Source of the DNA: Apiotrichum sp. Y4204
Taxonomy: Eukaryota > Basidiomycota > Tremellomycetes > Trichosporonales > Trichosporonaceae
DNA: 64,000 nucleotides
Direction: 5' to 3'
Assembly: GCA_025531455.1 (NCBI GenBank)
Contig: JAMYHL010000034.1
Location: 370,037-434,036 of the forward strand
How positions within the stretch are numbered: position 1 is the stretch's first letter; each line of letters starts with the position of its first letter. Made by a program: the position numbers and the translations under genes. The notes below the pieces were generated by a model. That model worked only from the letters and a program-made list of their open reading frames with translations. It made no database searches and was not told where the DNA came from. Shown piece after piece: positions 41,755 to 52,791 of this stretch.

Positions 41755-44700
41755 AGATGTAGTATTGCATGGCACCATTCATGACATAGGACCAGCGAGC
41801 GGGAGTATGACGGGTGGAGTGCACATCGGTGTAGCAGCTGGAGTGGCCGCTGCAGTGTCAGTGGGAGTGTGGAGAGTAAAAGAATGTGTATTCTGGTTTG
41901 AGGCTCGGTGACCAGGTGCATGACAAACTTTGGGGCTTTGGAGTACGATACTGTCTTTGACTGTCGCTTCCATCCGTAGAGATGACCGACAGCACACCGT
42001 AGTACCGTAGTCTCAGTATGCCAATGGAAGCGACAGTGGAGTGGAGAAGCAACTAGACAAGTAACCCGCGCAAGCCCCACTCCGAACATCGAATCCATAC
42101 TGCAACATTCAAGGTTAATGCTCCGAGTCCGGTAAGCGCGTTACGAGAAAATCACGGCGTGACGCTGAGCCGAAGTCTGGGACCCATGGTCCGTAGGTCC
42201 ATAGGGAAAGACGAAACGCACTGCAGGGCTAGGAGGGTGCACGGAACGAAGTCCCTTCCAAGGGCATGTGTACATGTGTCGAGTTCATCGCCTTCAACAG
42301 TTGGACTGGATGACAGGGATGATTCGTTTGTTTGTTTGTCCAGACACGAGATACACACACTTTCGTAGCTCCTAGCTCTCTTCCGATCTTGCTCCGATAT
42401 GTCCTACACAGCTCGGTCGCAAGCTGGGTGCTACGTGCTGCGTTTCGTCGTTCCCGCGTTTCGCAGTCCTACACCCTCGTCCCTCGTCGTCGATCCCATT
42501 TCCCTATATCCCGGTTCTAATTCTCCTACATAGCTCCCAGTCCCCAGACTCCATCGTTTCGATGCCGGCATGCGAGGAACCCGGCGGACGTCGGATGGCG
42601 CGTGGTGGAAATGTATTTGGAAGTTGGGTGGACGGGGGCTGTGGATGGAAAAAGGGTTGGAGACAGTGGTTTTCGGGACGATAACGAGGGGCAAGGTGAT
42701 GGACATGGGGGTGTTGTCTGTCAGCATCCATCTCAATTGTCTCAAACATCTCAAACATTCAGTAGAGCTCCCGGATCCCAATGGTTTCGACGGCCCAATC
42801 TCGCAACTCTCGCGTGGTCTCGTATCTCGGCATATCATACTGATGATCCCCGACATCGGTCCCTCGGGATCAGTGCCTGCGGCCTGCGGGCCCGATCTCG
42901 TTCCTGCCTGCCACCAGAGATGCGATAATGAAATAAACAAACATGAATGCAAACAAACACTCGAGGCCAAACAAAATGAGCATGTGAACATGACGACAGG
43001 AGAGGCTTGAAATCTTGAGGAGAGACTAAACACGCGGACATGAGCAGAGGAAAAATCATTGAAGCCGGGGCCGGTGGAGCCTGCGGGCGTGCCTCGTGTA
43101 ATCTATCTGCGGGAGTGGCATGTTGTAATGATAATGACAGAGTTCAAGTGATGCTTGAGCTTGCTGTGATCGAGCGTGTGAACGGCTCGGGTGGAACCTT
43201 CCAATGGAGCCATCCGAGAGTCGCGAGGCGCACGGCGGGCAGCATCGTGAAAGGCTTCGATGTACAGAGGTCATCTCTGCCTTGCGGCATTCTGTCTCCC
43301 ATGCTCCCACCCATACCACCCATATCGCGACACCCCCCAAACCGAGGCCTTTGACCTCCCCCCAAAGGCCCAGAGTACACCACTGCCCACAAGGTGCCTC
43401 CTCGCGGCTCGCACGCTCGGTTCTCCGCCACGTCGCGCTGCGGCCCTCAGCGGCGCTCCCACGCACGAGCATTCGGAGATCCCTTCTCGTGCGCCTCAAG
43501 CGGCGGCCGGCGGCCACCTTCCCCTTCGAGTGGGGTGCACGCCCCGACCTGGAAACCCCATATTCTCAATGAACAATGGTCATCAGTTGCTCATGTCGCT
43601 AGCTCCGGCAGTGGGAAGTGGGCGCGAGACCTTTTGAATGTCGAGCCTCGGACGCAGCTTTGATACTTTCCGTCGGCCGTAATGTAGACATGAGAGGCTA
43701 GCTCCTCGCAGCTAGCCCGCTCATGTCCATCCCCATCAACGCGTCCTGATCCTGGACTTGCCATCTCACTAACCACCAGCCCTGCATTTCGCATACGTTT
43801 GCATGCGCTGTCTGGCCCTGCGTGCCCTGCGCACCGCGCGCGCACCAGGAAAGCAGCAGGATACGCGCAGTCTTCTAGCTTCAAGCTTCGCGCTTCTCCC
43901 TCGTATCGCCTGCTCATTGGGTGCTGGGAGCTATGAAGTTGCTCGGAATCCAGTATTGCCAGCCACACCCCGAGCGGCGCGAGCTGGGCAGTGGGCGCGC
44001 GCCGTATCTTGACCCAGCTCCACCGCGGATTGGTCGCGCTGTAGACGCCTTCACGACGCGATCGCGTTCCTGCAGTTCCTGGAAGCCACACAGATGCAGC
44101 TCAGAAGATCAGAGGTGCCTATCCGGGTCGCACCGCGAGGGCATCGCATCTCCGACGGGTCCAGCTTTCATGCTCCATGCTCGGCCCTCGGCCCTCGGGC
44201 GACGCGTCCAACGCCACAGCGCCACAGGTCTCACTGGCTGAACGCCACAAGATGCAATTGAGTCCTTGAGTCCACGCGCTCGAGGGCGCCAGAAGCCCAG
44301 AAGCATGAATAGCACGGAGAAGCCCGGAGAGGCGACTGGGATCAGAGGGATCAATGAGCTAGTCCTCCGTTCTTGGCCTATTAGACTCTCAGATTGCCAG
44401 CTGTTGGCTGTTAGCGCGTATTCCCGGCAATTAGAAGCCAAAGAAGCACCATTCAGTCGCATTGATCCCCGAGGTGCACGACGCGCTCGGACCCTGTAAG
44501 ATCCTGTGGATCCTGTGGATCCTGCAATCCTCTCTGATTCCTGTATCCCCAATATCTGCTATTCATGTGCTCGGCACAAGGGCACTGCGCCCCGCGGATG
44601 CCCGTGCACGTCTGTGCGCTGGAAATTTTTATCGGGGTGCGTGATGATCGTGACTAGACTTGATGCGTTATCGCTGTAGTCACTACTGGATACTATAGTT

Positions 44701-46198
44701 CCGTATTCATGCATCCGCGGTTCGTGCTCCACCATGATGCCACGCCGTGCTCGTTTCAGAGCTGCCGAAGTGCCGTCAACGACCCGAGACTCTGACGCGT
44801 ACCCATGCCGAGAGAGAGCGGCAGGGGAGCCAGAGGGAGTGGACCCGAGGATGGACAAAGTACGAGAGACGCGTAGGGCGCCACGGCCAGGCACGGCGCA
44901 GGAAAAGGGTTTGGGCAGGGACGCTTTTTGATTAGCAGCAGCAGCAGCCAGCAAGGCAGCATTTCGAAAAAGCGAGAGCACCCGCGCAGTCCTCTTGGCC
45001 TCTTATAGCGCATAGCTTCCTAGCTCCTGGACACGCGACGTCCTCCCCTCCCCCTCTCTCCCTCCTCTCCCCTCTCGCAGCGCGGCAAGGGGGAGCCAAA
45101 GTCGGGGAAGGGAGCGAGTGCCGGCCATTTGGGCCATTTGGAGTTCTCGGCTCGGGCGCTAATTTATGGTGCAGCGCCCATCAACTGTATTAGAGCAGGG
45201 ATCCCGGAGTACCGGAGGATCTGCGGGGTGTATAATGAGGATTTACTGCAACCACAGGAGACAGGAAGAGACACAAGAGATCAGGTCCCTTTGGGCCCTT
45301 TGGGCCCTTTGGCTTTTGCTGCTCGCCCTGGAATGGAGACAATGTCGCTCTGATGAAGATGAAGAGAGAGGGATTGAGGGAGGAAGAGGAGAGGATGATA
45401 GCAAAAAATGATGGGACAAAGGAGGGCACCCGTTCCAGACCAGCCCAAGGAGAGAGGCTACCGCGGCTACACGCGCTACATGAGCTACTCAGTACGATCA
45501 GTACTACTTTCCAGTGACAGCGAGCATCGAGAAGCACGTCGAGGGCGAGCAGCTCACTTTTCATATCCCCCTCGCCATCTCTTCTTCTCTCTTCCCCATC
45601 AACCCATTTTCTCTGCTTGTCCATACCTCGTCTCTTGTCGCCAGGGGTGACTTCTCAAACTCCCGATCTCCTTACTCCCTCTCCCTCTCGCTCATTCTCG
45701 TTATCTGCCGGTCAGCTGTTCCTTGTTCACCCGCATCTCCACCCCTGCCGTACACCTCCCTCCTAACCTTTCCCTCCCCCTCCGTCTCCTGGAGCCCATT
45801 CCGCACCGTTCCTCTACCAGTTCCTCGACCAGTACACTCTCTTACCCACCCACCCTCGTTCCTCTAGATTCTCGCTTCCACTCGCCCAGTCGCTTGTACC
45901 TCGCTCGCGCTCGCGGTCGAGCTCGCACTCGCGCTGTTTGCGATCAGTCGCTTGTCAACACACTCATTCACTGTCAAATACGCAAAATACGGACTCTCTT
46001 TCCTGTCGGTCTCGGTTCTCGGTCAACTGTTCCAGTCGCCAGCTAGTCTCTTATCCGTCTCGTGTCCGTCATCGTTCCGTGTCGTCTCGGTCCCTTGTCT
46101 GTCCCGGTCCTCTTCTCGGTCCCCTCACTTGCCTTTTCAACATTACTACTCTCAACTAAGGTGTGTATTCCAAACCCCTCACGCTCACGCCAGACGCC
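41755..46198. other. 4.4-kb gene-poor interval upstream of the Axl2-like gene
   Basis: No ORF here shows a recognisable domain or splice chain. The best-looking one (minus, 44559-44981, 140 aa, mitochondrial-presequence-like start) has no family match and is left as doubtful. Small repeats occur: GATCCTGTG x3 near 44503 and CCCTTTGGG x3 near 45290. From about 45560 to 46150 the + strand is strikingly CT-rich, as expected for a long promoter or 5' leader of the next gene. A possible 33-bp leader intron (46161-46193, gtgtgt...gccag) ends five bases before the ATG. Confidence 0.5.
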
Positions 46199-48901
46199 AT
46201 GCGCGTCCTCTTCGCGCTCGCCGCGGCCGGCCTCACAGCGGCGGCCCCGAGCATCGTCATTCCGCTCGCCGATCAGCACCCACCTGTGGCCCGCGTCGGC
46301 ACGCCGTATGTGTTCGACCTCCTGCCAGATACCTTTCGCGGCGAGAACATGACGTACACCGCGGCCGACCTTCCATCATGGCTGCACTTTTCCGCCGCAC
46401 AGACAGCATTTACCGGCACCCCACTCCCGGCTGATGTCGGCTCTGTGAATGTCACCGTGTCCGCCCACGACGCAAGTGGCACCACCAACGCGAGTGTCAC
46501 GCTGGTGGTCTCTAGCAATCCTGCGCCAGTGGTGGACCTCAGCTTCGCACAGCAGATAGCGGATCCCGACGTGCGTCAGTTCTCGAGCGTAGAGCCGACT
46601 CCGAACGGGCAAGCAATAGCGGTCCCCCCCGGGTGGTCCTTTTCTCTAGGCTGGAGCAGCGACACCTTTAGCTCCGACTCGCGACTCTACCTTTCGTCGT
46701 ACGTGCGCGGTAGCACGGCCCTCCCCCGGTGGCTCTCCTTTTCGAACACGACCTTTACCTTCAACGGCATCGCACCGGCTTCCCCGGGGTTGTACCCCAT
46801 CGTGGTATCTGCGAGCGACATCTGGGGGTATTCCGCGGCGCAGACCAGCTTTGTGCTGTCTGTCGGCAATGGCGACGCCGTGGAACTGAACCAAGAGCTG
46901 CCGACCCTCAACACCATGGCCTTCACCAAGGTCAACTACAAGATTGACACCTCAAATGTGACCATCGGCGGTCGCCCCGCAAGAACGACTGATTTTGTCG
47001 TCGGGGCTGACCTCGCCGATACCCCGTGGCTCTCCTTTAACAACAATACGGATACTATCACTGGCACCGTCCCCACATCGTGGGAGAACGGCACCGTTGC
47101 CCCGCTCACCATTCCGGTGGTTCTCGCCTCCACCAACACCTCGGACACTATCATCACATCCACCCTTCTCAACCTCAACATTGTACCATACTACTTTACT
47201 ACCAACCATTTGCCGAACGGCACAACCACGCAGCTTGAAACCTTTGCTTACACCATCGAGCCCTACCTGCGCAACAAAGGGGCGTCCATCAACGCCACCG
47301 TCGTCCCGCCAGAGGCGGCGGCGTGGCTTGTGTATTACCCGGAGAATTATACCCTCGTTGGCACACCCCCCGCCAATATCTCCTACAACAGCATCCACGT
47401 CGCCTTCATGGGCACCCAGAATGGTGTCAGCGGGGAGGCCACGATGGACATGGCTATCGCCGGAGCCGTGGAGCCACCAAAAGGGGAACCAACGCCTGTT
47501 CCGCAAGGCTCCCTCGAAGGGGGGAAGAAGGACAACAAGAAGAAGATCATTATCGGCGTTTGCGTCGGTGTTGGCGGCTTTTTGCTGCTGCTGCTTCTCC
47601 TTCTTATCCTCTGCTGCTGCCGCCGCCGCCACGTCAAGCACTCCAAGCCGGTGAACGAGAACATGGAGGAGACGCCCACTCCGCGGAACAGCATAACCGG
47701 CTTTGAGGGCCGCCGCAATGGCCGTCCTGCGACACTCAAGCGCGCGGACACAAGGTCACCCTGCAAGTCCACCGCCTCGGAGACCGTTGCCGGCACTCCA
47801 AACACATTGAAGTCGAATCTCAAGGCCTCTGTTGCCGATGACTCCTCCCCGCAGCGCTTTAATACCATCAAGGGCCTCTTTGGCAATGTCGACGATGCGG
47901 CGAACACAAAGGAGGACCTCATGTCGTGGAGCAACCTGCAGCGCGCACAGAACGGGGCCCGCGCTGTGAGCGTCAACTCTGCGTCCACTGTCGTCCCTGA
48001 GGCGCCCAAGACCCCCGTGACCCCGGTCGACCCCGTCCAGCCGGCCGACCCCGGCATGAGCCGCTCTCCCGCAAGCGGCGACTCGCTTGGCGTTGACTCA
48101 CTTGAATCATGGGAGTCGCCGCGGTCATTCCACTGGTCGGACGAGGACCAGTACCTCCCGCCGCTGATGCCCTCCACGACTACCTTCCAGTCCCTCGGCT
48201 CTCCGCTCACCGACGAGCCCCGCCGTCGTGGCGGTTCCACCCCGCGTGATGGCGCCACGACCCCCACGCCGGTCGGTAGCAGCCCGACTCGCCCCCAGCC
48301 CCTCGGGTTCCCAGGAAACCGTCCAGAGGAGCGCCACGAGGATCAGGATTCCGAGCCGCTCAGCCGTGATGTCTCCACCTACTCGGAATTCTCCGAACTC
48401 GGCCAGACGCGCAACGTCGACAACAGCTTCTGCGACTCGGGATCGCTGCTCGGCCCTGGAACCGGCAAGCGGCGCTTCACCGACCGCCACAGGTCGGACC
48501 CGATGGCCTCCCATGTTGAGCAGGACACCGACTCTGACTCGTCAGAGTCTGGTTCGTCATTCCACGGCCCCGCTGGCCTGAGTCGCTTCGCTGTGACTCT
48601 CTCCCCGCCTAGCATTGTCTCTGCCAGCGAGCCGTCCATTTCAACTCCCCGCGATACCACCCCGCCTCGTAACCCCGTGCGCTACGAGCCCGTGTCTGCG
48701 CCGCTTCCCGTCCTTGCTGGTCCCATCATGCCCTCTGGCCGGCAGCCTGTGCACCGCCGCCGGGCTTCCTCGTCCCGTCGCACAACGGCGCGCATCCATG
48801 CCACGCGCGAGCACATTGTCGGGCCCACCACCGCGGTCCAGCCCGCAGAGGAGCAGCTCGCGGTGGTCCACACCATGGACGACCCATACGTGCGGCACTA
48901 A
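46199..48901 (+). CDS. AXL2: Axl2-like cadherin-fold plasma-membrane protein
   Basis: Type I membrane protein resembling yeast Axl2/Bud10, an axial-budding and septin/Cdc42 landmark. Single exon, 900 aa. The start was chosen because MRVLFALAAAGLTAAAPS is a signal peptide; an upstream in-frame ATG at 46163 would mask it. The extracellular part (about 20-445) holds several dystroglycan-type cadherin-like (CADG) repeats, each with the pattern PxWLxFxxxxxxxxGTP (DLPSWLHFSAAQTAFTGTP, ALPRWLSFSNTTFTFNGIAP, TPWLSFNNNTDTITGTVP), and many NxT/S sites. One transmembrane helix (IIIGVCVGVGGFLLLLLLLL) at about 450-475 is followed by a CCC and basic stop-transfer. The long Ser/Pro-rich cytoplasmic tail is disordered. 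Its orthology to Axl2 is inferred from architecture. Confidence 0.8.
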   Translation: MRVLFALAAAGLTAAAPSIVIPLADQHPPVARVGTPYVFDLLPDTFRGENMTYTAADLPSWLHFSAAQTAFTGTPLPADVGSVNVTVSAHDASGTTNASVTLVVSSNPAPVVDLSFAQQIADPDVRQFSSVEPTPNGQAIAVPPGWSFSLGWSSDTFSSDSRLYLSSYVRGSTALPRWLSFSNTTFTFNGIAPASPGLYPIVVSASDIWGYSAAQTSFVLSVGNGDAVELNQELPTLNTMAFTKVNYKIDTSNVTIGGRPARTTDFVVGADLADTPWLSFNNNTDTITGTVPTSWENGTVAPLTIPVVLASTNTSDTIITSTLLNLNIVPYYFTTNHLPNGTTTQLETFAYTIEPYLRNKGASINATVVPPEAAAWLVYYPENYTLVGTPPANISYNSIHVAFMGTQNGVSGEATMDMAIAGAVEPPKGEPTPVPQGSLEGGKKDNKKKIIIGVCVGVGGFLLLLLLLLILCCCRRRHVKHSKPVNENMEETPTPRNSITGFEGRRNGRPATLKRADTRSPCKSTASETVAGTPNTLKSNLKASVADDSSPQRFNTIKGLFGNVDDAANTKEDLMSWSNLQRAQNGARAVSVNSASTVVPEAPKTPVTPVDPVQPADPGMSRSPASGDSLGVDSLESWESPRSFHWSDEDQYLPPLMPSTTTFQSLGSPLTDEPRRRGGSTPRDGATTPTPVGSSPTRPQPLGFPGNRPEERHEDQDSEPLSRDVSTYSEFSELGQTRNVDNSFCDSGSLLGPGTGKRRFTDRHRSDPMASHVEQDTDSDSSESGSSFHGPAGLSRFAVTLSPPSIVSASEPSISTPRDTTPPRNPVRYEPVSAPLPVLAGPIMPSGRQPVHRRRASSSRRTTARIHATREHIVGPTTAVQPAEEQLAVVHTMDDPYVRH

Positions 48902-49155
48902 AAAGTACCCAACTCACTCACGATCATCACGACCCGCGACACCCCCGAGAACATTACAGCAGCTTCCCGCCTAGATAGATCCTGCGGATAATGTCACACT
49001 CTTAGAAAGGCAAATAGTACAGGTAGTATATGTAGCAATAGTGTATAATGAATTGTGGTGCATGGAGAAACCTGGGCGGCGGGGATTGTGGACACGAATG
49101 GATGCGCAACGCGTCAAGGGACGGCTGGGTGGAGGCGGCGCCCCAGCCATCGGCC

Positions 49156-51155
49156 ATGTCCGGCAGCACGTCAAGCGACAGCAGCCATGCCGTTGATCGC
49201 GCAAGAGATAAAGCCTCAACACAAACACGAAGAGACCCCGTTCCCCACTTACAGCTTTACCAGATGCCTGGCGCCATAGCCTCCGAACACCACCTCGCCT
49301 CAGCGCTCGGCGCGCGCGTCCTCCAAGCAGGCGGCAACGCCGTCGACGCATGCATCGCGACCGCCCTGGCAGTCGGCACGCTGAACCCATACCACAGCTG
49401 CATCGGCGGCGGCGGCTTTGCTGTCGTGCGAACAAACGATACCGTGGAGACGCTAGATTTCCGCGTGACCGCTCCAGTGAGAAGAAAACCAACACAAGTA
49501 CTAAACTGCAGGCCGCGTCTACCGCCGAATTCTACTTGACGGCGGACACGTCGCACGGGGGCGCGGCCGTCGGTGTCCCCGGGGAAATCCGGGGGTTTGC
49601 CGCCCTCCATAAAAAGCACGGAAAATTGCCGTGGCGCGCGCTCTTTGGAGAGGTTATTGCGTTGGCGGAGGGTATGCCGATGGGCAAGGATCTCTATGAT
49701 GTGAGAATACAGATCTACTGAAAAGCTGATAGCAGTATCTCTCCCTCGAGTGTCCTCACGCGCCGGAGATCCGGGGATCGTGGCTCGCCTCAGATCCCGA
49801 GTTTGTGGCTACCTTCTCTCGAGACGGCGTGCTTATTCCCATTGGCGAGGAATGGAGTCGGAGGGGGTATGCCGCGACGCTGCGCGCGATCGCGGCTGAT
49901 CCCGAGGCATTTTATGGCGGTGATATCGCGGAGGAAATGGTGCGCGTCGTACGGCAAAAAGGGGGGTTGATGACGATGGAGGATGTTGCTGGTGAGTGTA
50001 GAAAATCACTTGCTTTGCTGATGGCAGGATATCAGCCGATCTGGAGGGAGCCGCTGGTTGGGAAGTATGGGGATTACGAGGTGTACGCCCCGCCTGCGCC
50101 TGCTAGCGGTGGGATCCTGCTCAGTGCGCTCGGGACGCTTGATGCCATTGAGAAGAACGGGGACGGGACAGTGAATGGCACCGCAAATGGCACCGCGGAT
50201 GGGACCGACGGCGCCAGCACTGACAGCGACCGCGCCACGCACAACCTCATCGAAGCGCTGCGCCTCGCGTACGGCCAGCGCGTGCTCCTCGGCGACCCGG
50301 CGTACGTCCCCGGCCTGGAGGGTGTGCAGGCCCCATGGCTTGCCCCCGGAGCGGCAAAGGAGCGCGCCGCCAAGATAAGAGAGACGACCCGCGAACCGGC
50401 ATTTTACCTCGCGTACGTGGTGGAGTACTATCTCAATCTGACCTCAGGATTCCGGCCGCTCCCCCAGAAGACAGCGGTACATCGCACATTACGGCGGCAG
50501 ACGCGGACGGCGGGGTGTGCAGCATTACGACCACCATTGGGCAGCTGTTTGCCGCGCGCATCATGCTCCCGTGCGGGGTCATGCTGAATGACAGCATGGA
50601 CGACTTTAGTGTCGCGGGAAAGAGTAATCATTTCGGTTACGCGCCAAGTGTGGCGAATTACGGTACGTGCAAAGTCACTTACATACTTGGATCTGCTTAC
50701 TCATCTCAGTGTGTGGTGGGAAACGCCCGCAGTCGTCGCAGTGTCCGTACATTGCCGTGCGCGATGGCAAATCGGCGTTTGCGGGCGGGAGCGCGGGCGG
50801 CGCGACGATCATCAGCGCCAACGTCCAGGTTATCCGGCACTTGGTCTCTGGGTCCAGTGCGTTGGGGGCGCTCGCTGCGCCGCGGCTGCACGACATGGTG
50901 CTTCCCGACGTTACTGTGCTCGAGCGGGGGTCGGAGCGCGGCGCGCGCGTCGAGGGGTGGAGCGAGGCGCAGGCCGAGGGGATCAAGAAGAGGGGCCACA
51001 ACGTGCAGTGGATCGAGAGTGAGTTTGTTTTGAGAGTGCAGCTGATATTAGAATCCATGTCTACGCCGTCGTGTATCCGCTTCTTTCCCCACATGGACGC
51101 GGCGGGGGATCCGCGCAAGTACGATGGGGCCGGCGCTGGAGGTGTCGTGGTGTAG
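49156..51155 (+). CDS. Gamma-glutamyltranspeptidase (GGT, N-terminal nucleophile hydrolase)
   Basis: Cleaves or transfers gamma-glutamyl groups of glutathione; a secreted, vacuolar or membrane enzyme that self-processes. Model: join(49156..49476, 49512..49700, 49736..49991, 50028..50412, 50448..50662, 50710..51018, 51052..51155), 592 aa; introns of 33-47 bp. Large-subunit signatures: [38 protein letters not shown] and [20 protein letters not shown]. The processing site and nucleophile is Thr at about residue 395 in DSGTSH. The small subunit shows [12 protein letters not shown] and [11 protein letters not shown]. The introns at 49992..50027 (36 bp) and 51019..51051 (33 bp) are in frame without stops. 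The start is uncertain: no signal peptide is visible, and 49048 or 49264 are alternatives. It is convergent with BCP1. Confidence 0.85.
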
Positions 51156-51330
51156 AAGCAATAAGAGTAGAGTCAATAAGTAGAATGAATGGATCATGTG
51201 TCAGTGTAGATGGCCCCATGACCTTGTCAGGCATGCTTGTCAAGGCAGTCCATTGGTCCATGGTCCACGGCTCCTCGCAGATCTACAGATCTACATCCGC
51301 AGTACAGTGACTACACTCCTCTCCCTCGGC

Positions 51331-52420
51331 TTACGGCTTACACGCCTCGATCATGGCGCCGACCGCCTCGGCAAGCTTGTCCGTCTCGATGAGCACAAGG
51401 CGGCCAAACTGCTCGACGCCAAAGCTCTCTTCGTCGCGCGGCGGCGCAGTCTTGAGCGGGTACGTGTGGACTGCAGCGGCGCGGGAATCAATAAGTTCCT
51501 CTTCGGGGTGGTACGCAAACGAGCCGGCCGCGAGCTGCGCCGCCCCCGACTTTTGCTTCTTGGTGTTGGTGTTGGATTTCGCACTTTGATCAGCAAACTC
51601 CACAAAAGTGTTTCTGCTTCTCACCTGTTCATCTCGAGACCGGTCAGGCCCTCACCCCCCTCAAGCTTGTACCCGCGCCCCCAGAGGAGGTAGTGGGAAA
51701 AGTCGGCGCCGGCGAGCTCAGTGCCGAGCATCTTGTACAGCGGCGGGACGAGGGGTACTGGGAGGTTGAGGAGACGGAGGGAGAAGAGGAGGGCGGGGCG
51801 AGAAGTGCTGGATGCGTCGAGGACCGAGGCGATGGCGGAAGGAGGGGCCGTGCTCAGAAAGTAGTCGAGCAGCGGCTTGAGGGCCGGGTTGGTCTGTCGT
51901 CAGAGACTGATCAAAGTCTTTGGCGTCCGCGGATGACCACGCTCCAGGACGCTTCTGCTCCGCGCCCTGTTTCTCTCGCGCACCCGACTCACCTGGCACC
52001 TCCGGATATCCACGGCCGCAAGGAGCCCCCACGGATCGCTCTCCTCGCCGTCCGTCTTGATCGTCGTGCCTGCGCCGAGCCGCTTGCCCTCGGCAAGGAT
52101 CAGGTCTGCGAGTGGGTGTACATCGATGAGGTTGTCGTCGTGCGACAGCGTCTGCCGCAAGAGGCGCTTGAGCGCGATCCTAGCGAAGAGTGAGTATAAT
52201 TTGTTGCAATTCAGAGAGTAATATTCCAGACGCACTGGTCAACATCGTCGTTGAGGTTGTAAAAGTCGAAATCGACATTGATCATCGACTGGCGTCAGGG
52301 AAGTACAGTATAGGTGTTACGCACGACATCGGAGCCGGAATCGGACGCGGCATCGTCGTCGTCGGCTTTCCGCTTCGCGGCAGAGGCGGCGGGTACGGCG
52401 GAGAGACTGGGGTTCGGCAT
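51331..52420 (-). CDS. BCP1: Bcp1/BCCIP family protein
   Basis: Nuclear chaperone and export factor (Rpl23 chaperone and Mss4 export in yeast; BCCIP in animals). Model: complement(join(51331..51583, 51625..51893, 51993..52179, 52236..52288, 52325..52420)), 285 aa; introns of 41, 99, 56 and 36 bp. Signatures: an acidic/basic start (KRKADDDDAASDSGSDV), the beta-strand block SMINVDFDFYNLNDDVDQ, VGTTIKT-like GAGTTIKTDGEESDPWG, the family hallmark LLNLPVPLVPPLYKMLGTEL, and the C-terminal FAYHPEEELIDSRA followed by GRLVLIETDKLAEAV. The length matches the family. It is divergent from DDB1 (371 bp between starts). Confidence 0.9.
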
Positions 52421-52791
52421 CGTGGGATGGGGGCCGGGAGTGTGGATGGTGTTGTCGATGCCGTCTTAATTCTTGCATTCTCGGATGTCGGTGGCCAAAA
52501 TGGTCAAAGCACTCGATACCGACTTTTGTGAAGATTGAGTCACGTGATGCTCTCGCGGGAGGCACGCGGCCTCCACCTGTACGTAAGCGCGTAAGCGGGG
52601 TAAGGGAAGTTGCGGATTGCAATGACGCAGGTGGGAACAGAGGGAAGCGGAGAGTGCTCTACGACAGCAGGTGATGCCAGCCAGTCTGCCGGCGATGGGC
52701 TCGAAGAGGATTATTGCAGCGGCAACTCTACAGCAACCCCCATTCTCTCGACTCTCCATCTCCTCCACATTCACATTTCTGTACAGACACA
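52421..52791. promoter_or_regulatory. Divergent BCP1/DDB1 promoter region
   Basis: 371 bp between opposed start codons, so both promoters lie here. No clear TATA box or known factor site was identified. Confidence 0.5.

Noticed and set aside
42570..43010. 146-codon + strand ORF in the gene-poor interval
   Set aside because: No domain or periodicity; several competing ORFs of similar length overlap on both strands.
44559..44981. 140-codon minus-strand ORF with a presequence-like start
   Set aside because: No family match, no splice context, and the second half is not protein-like; probably chance in GC-rich DNA.
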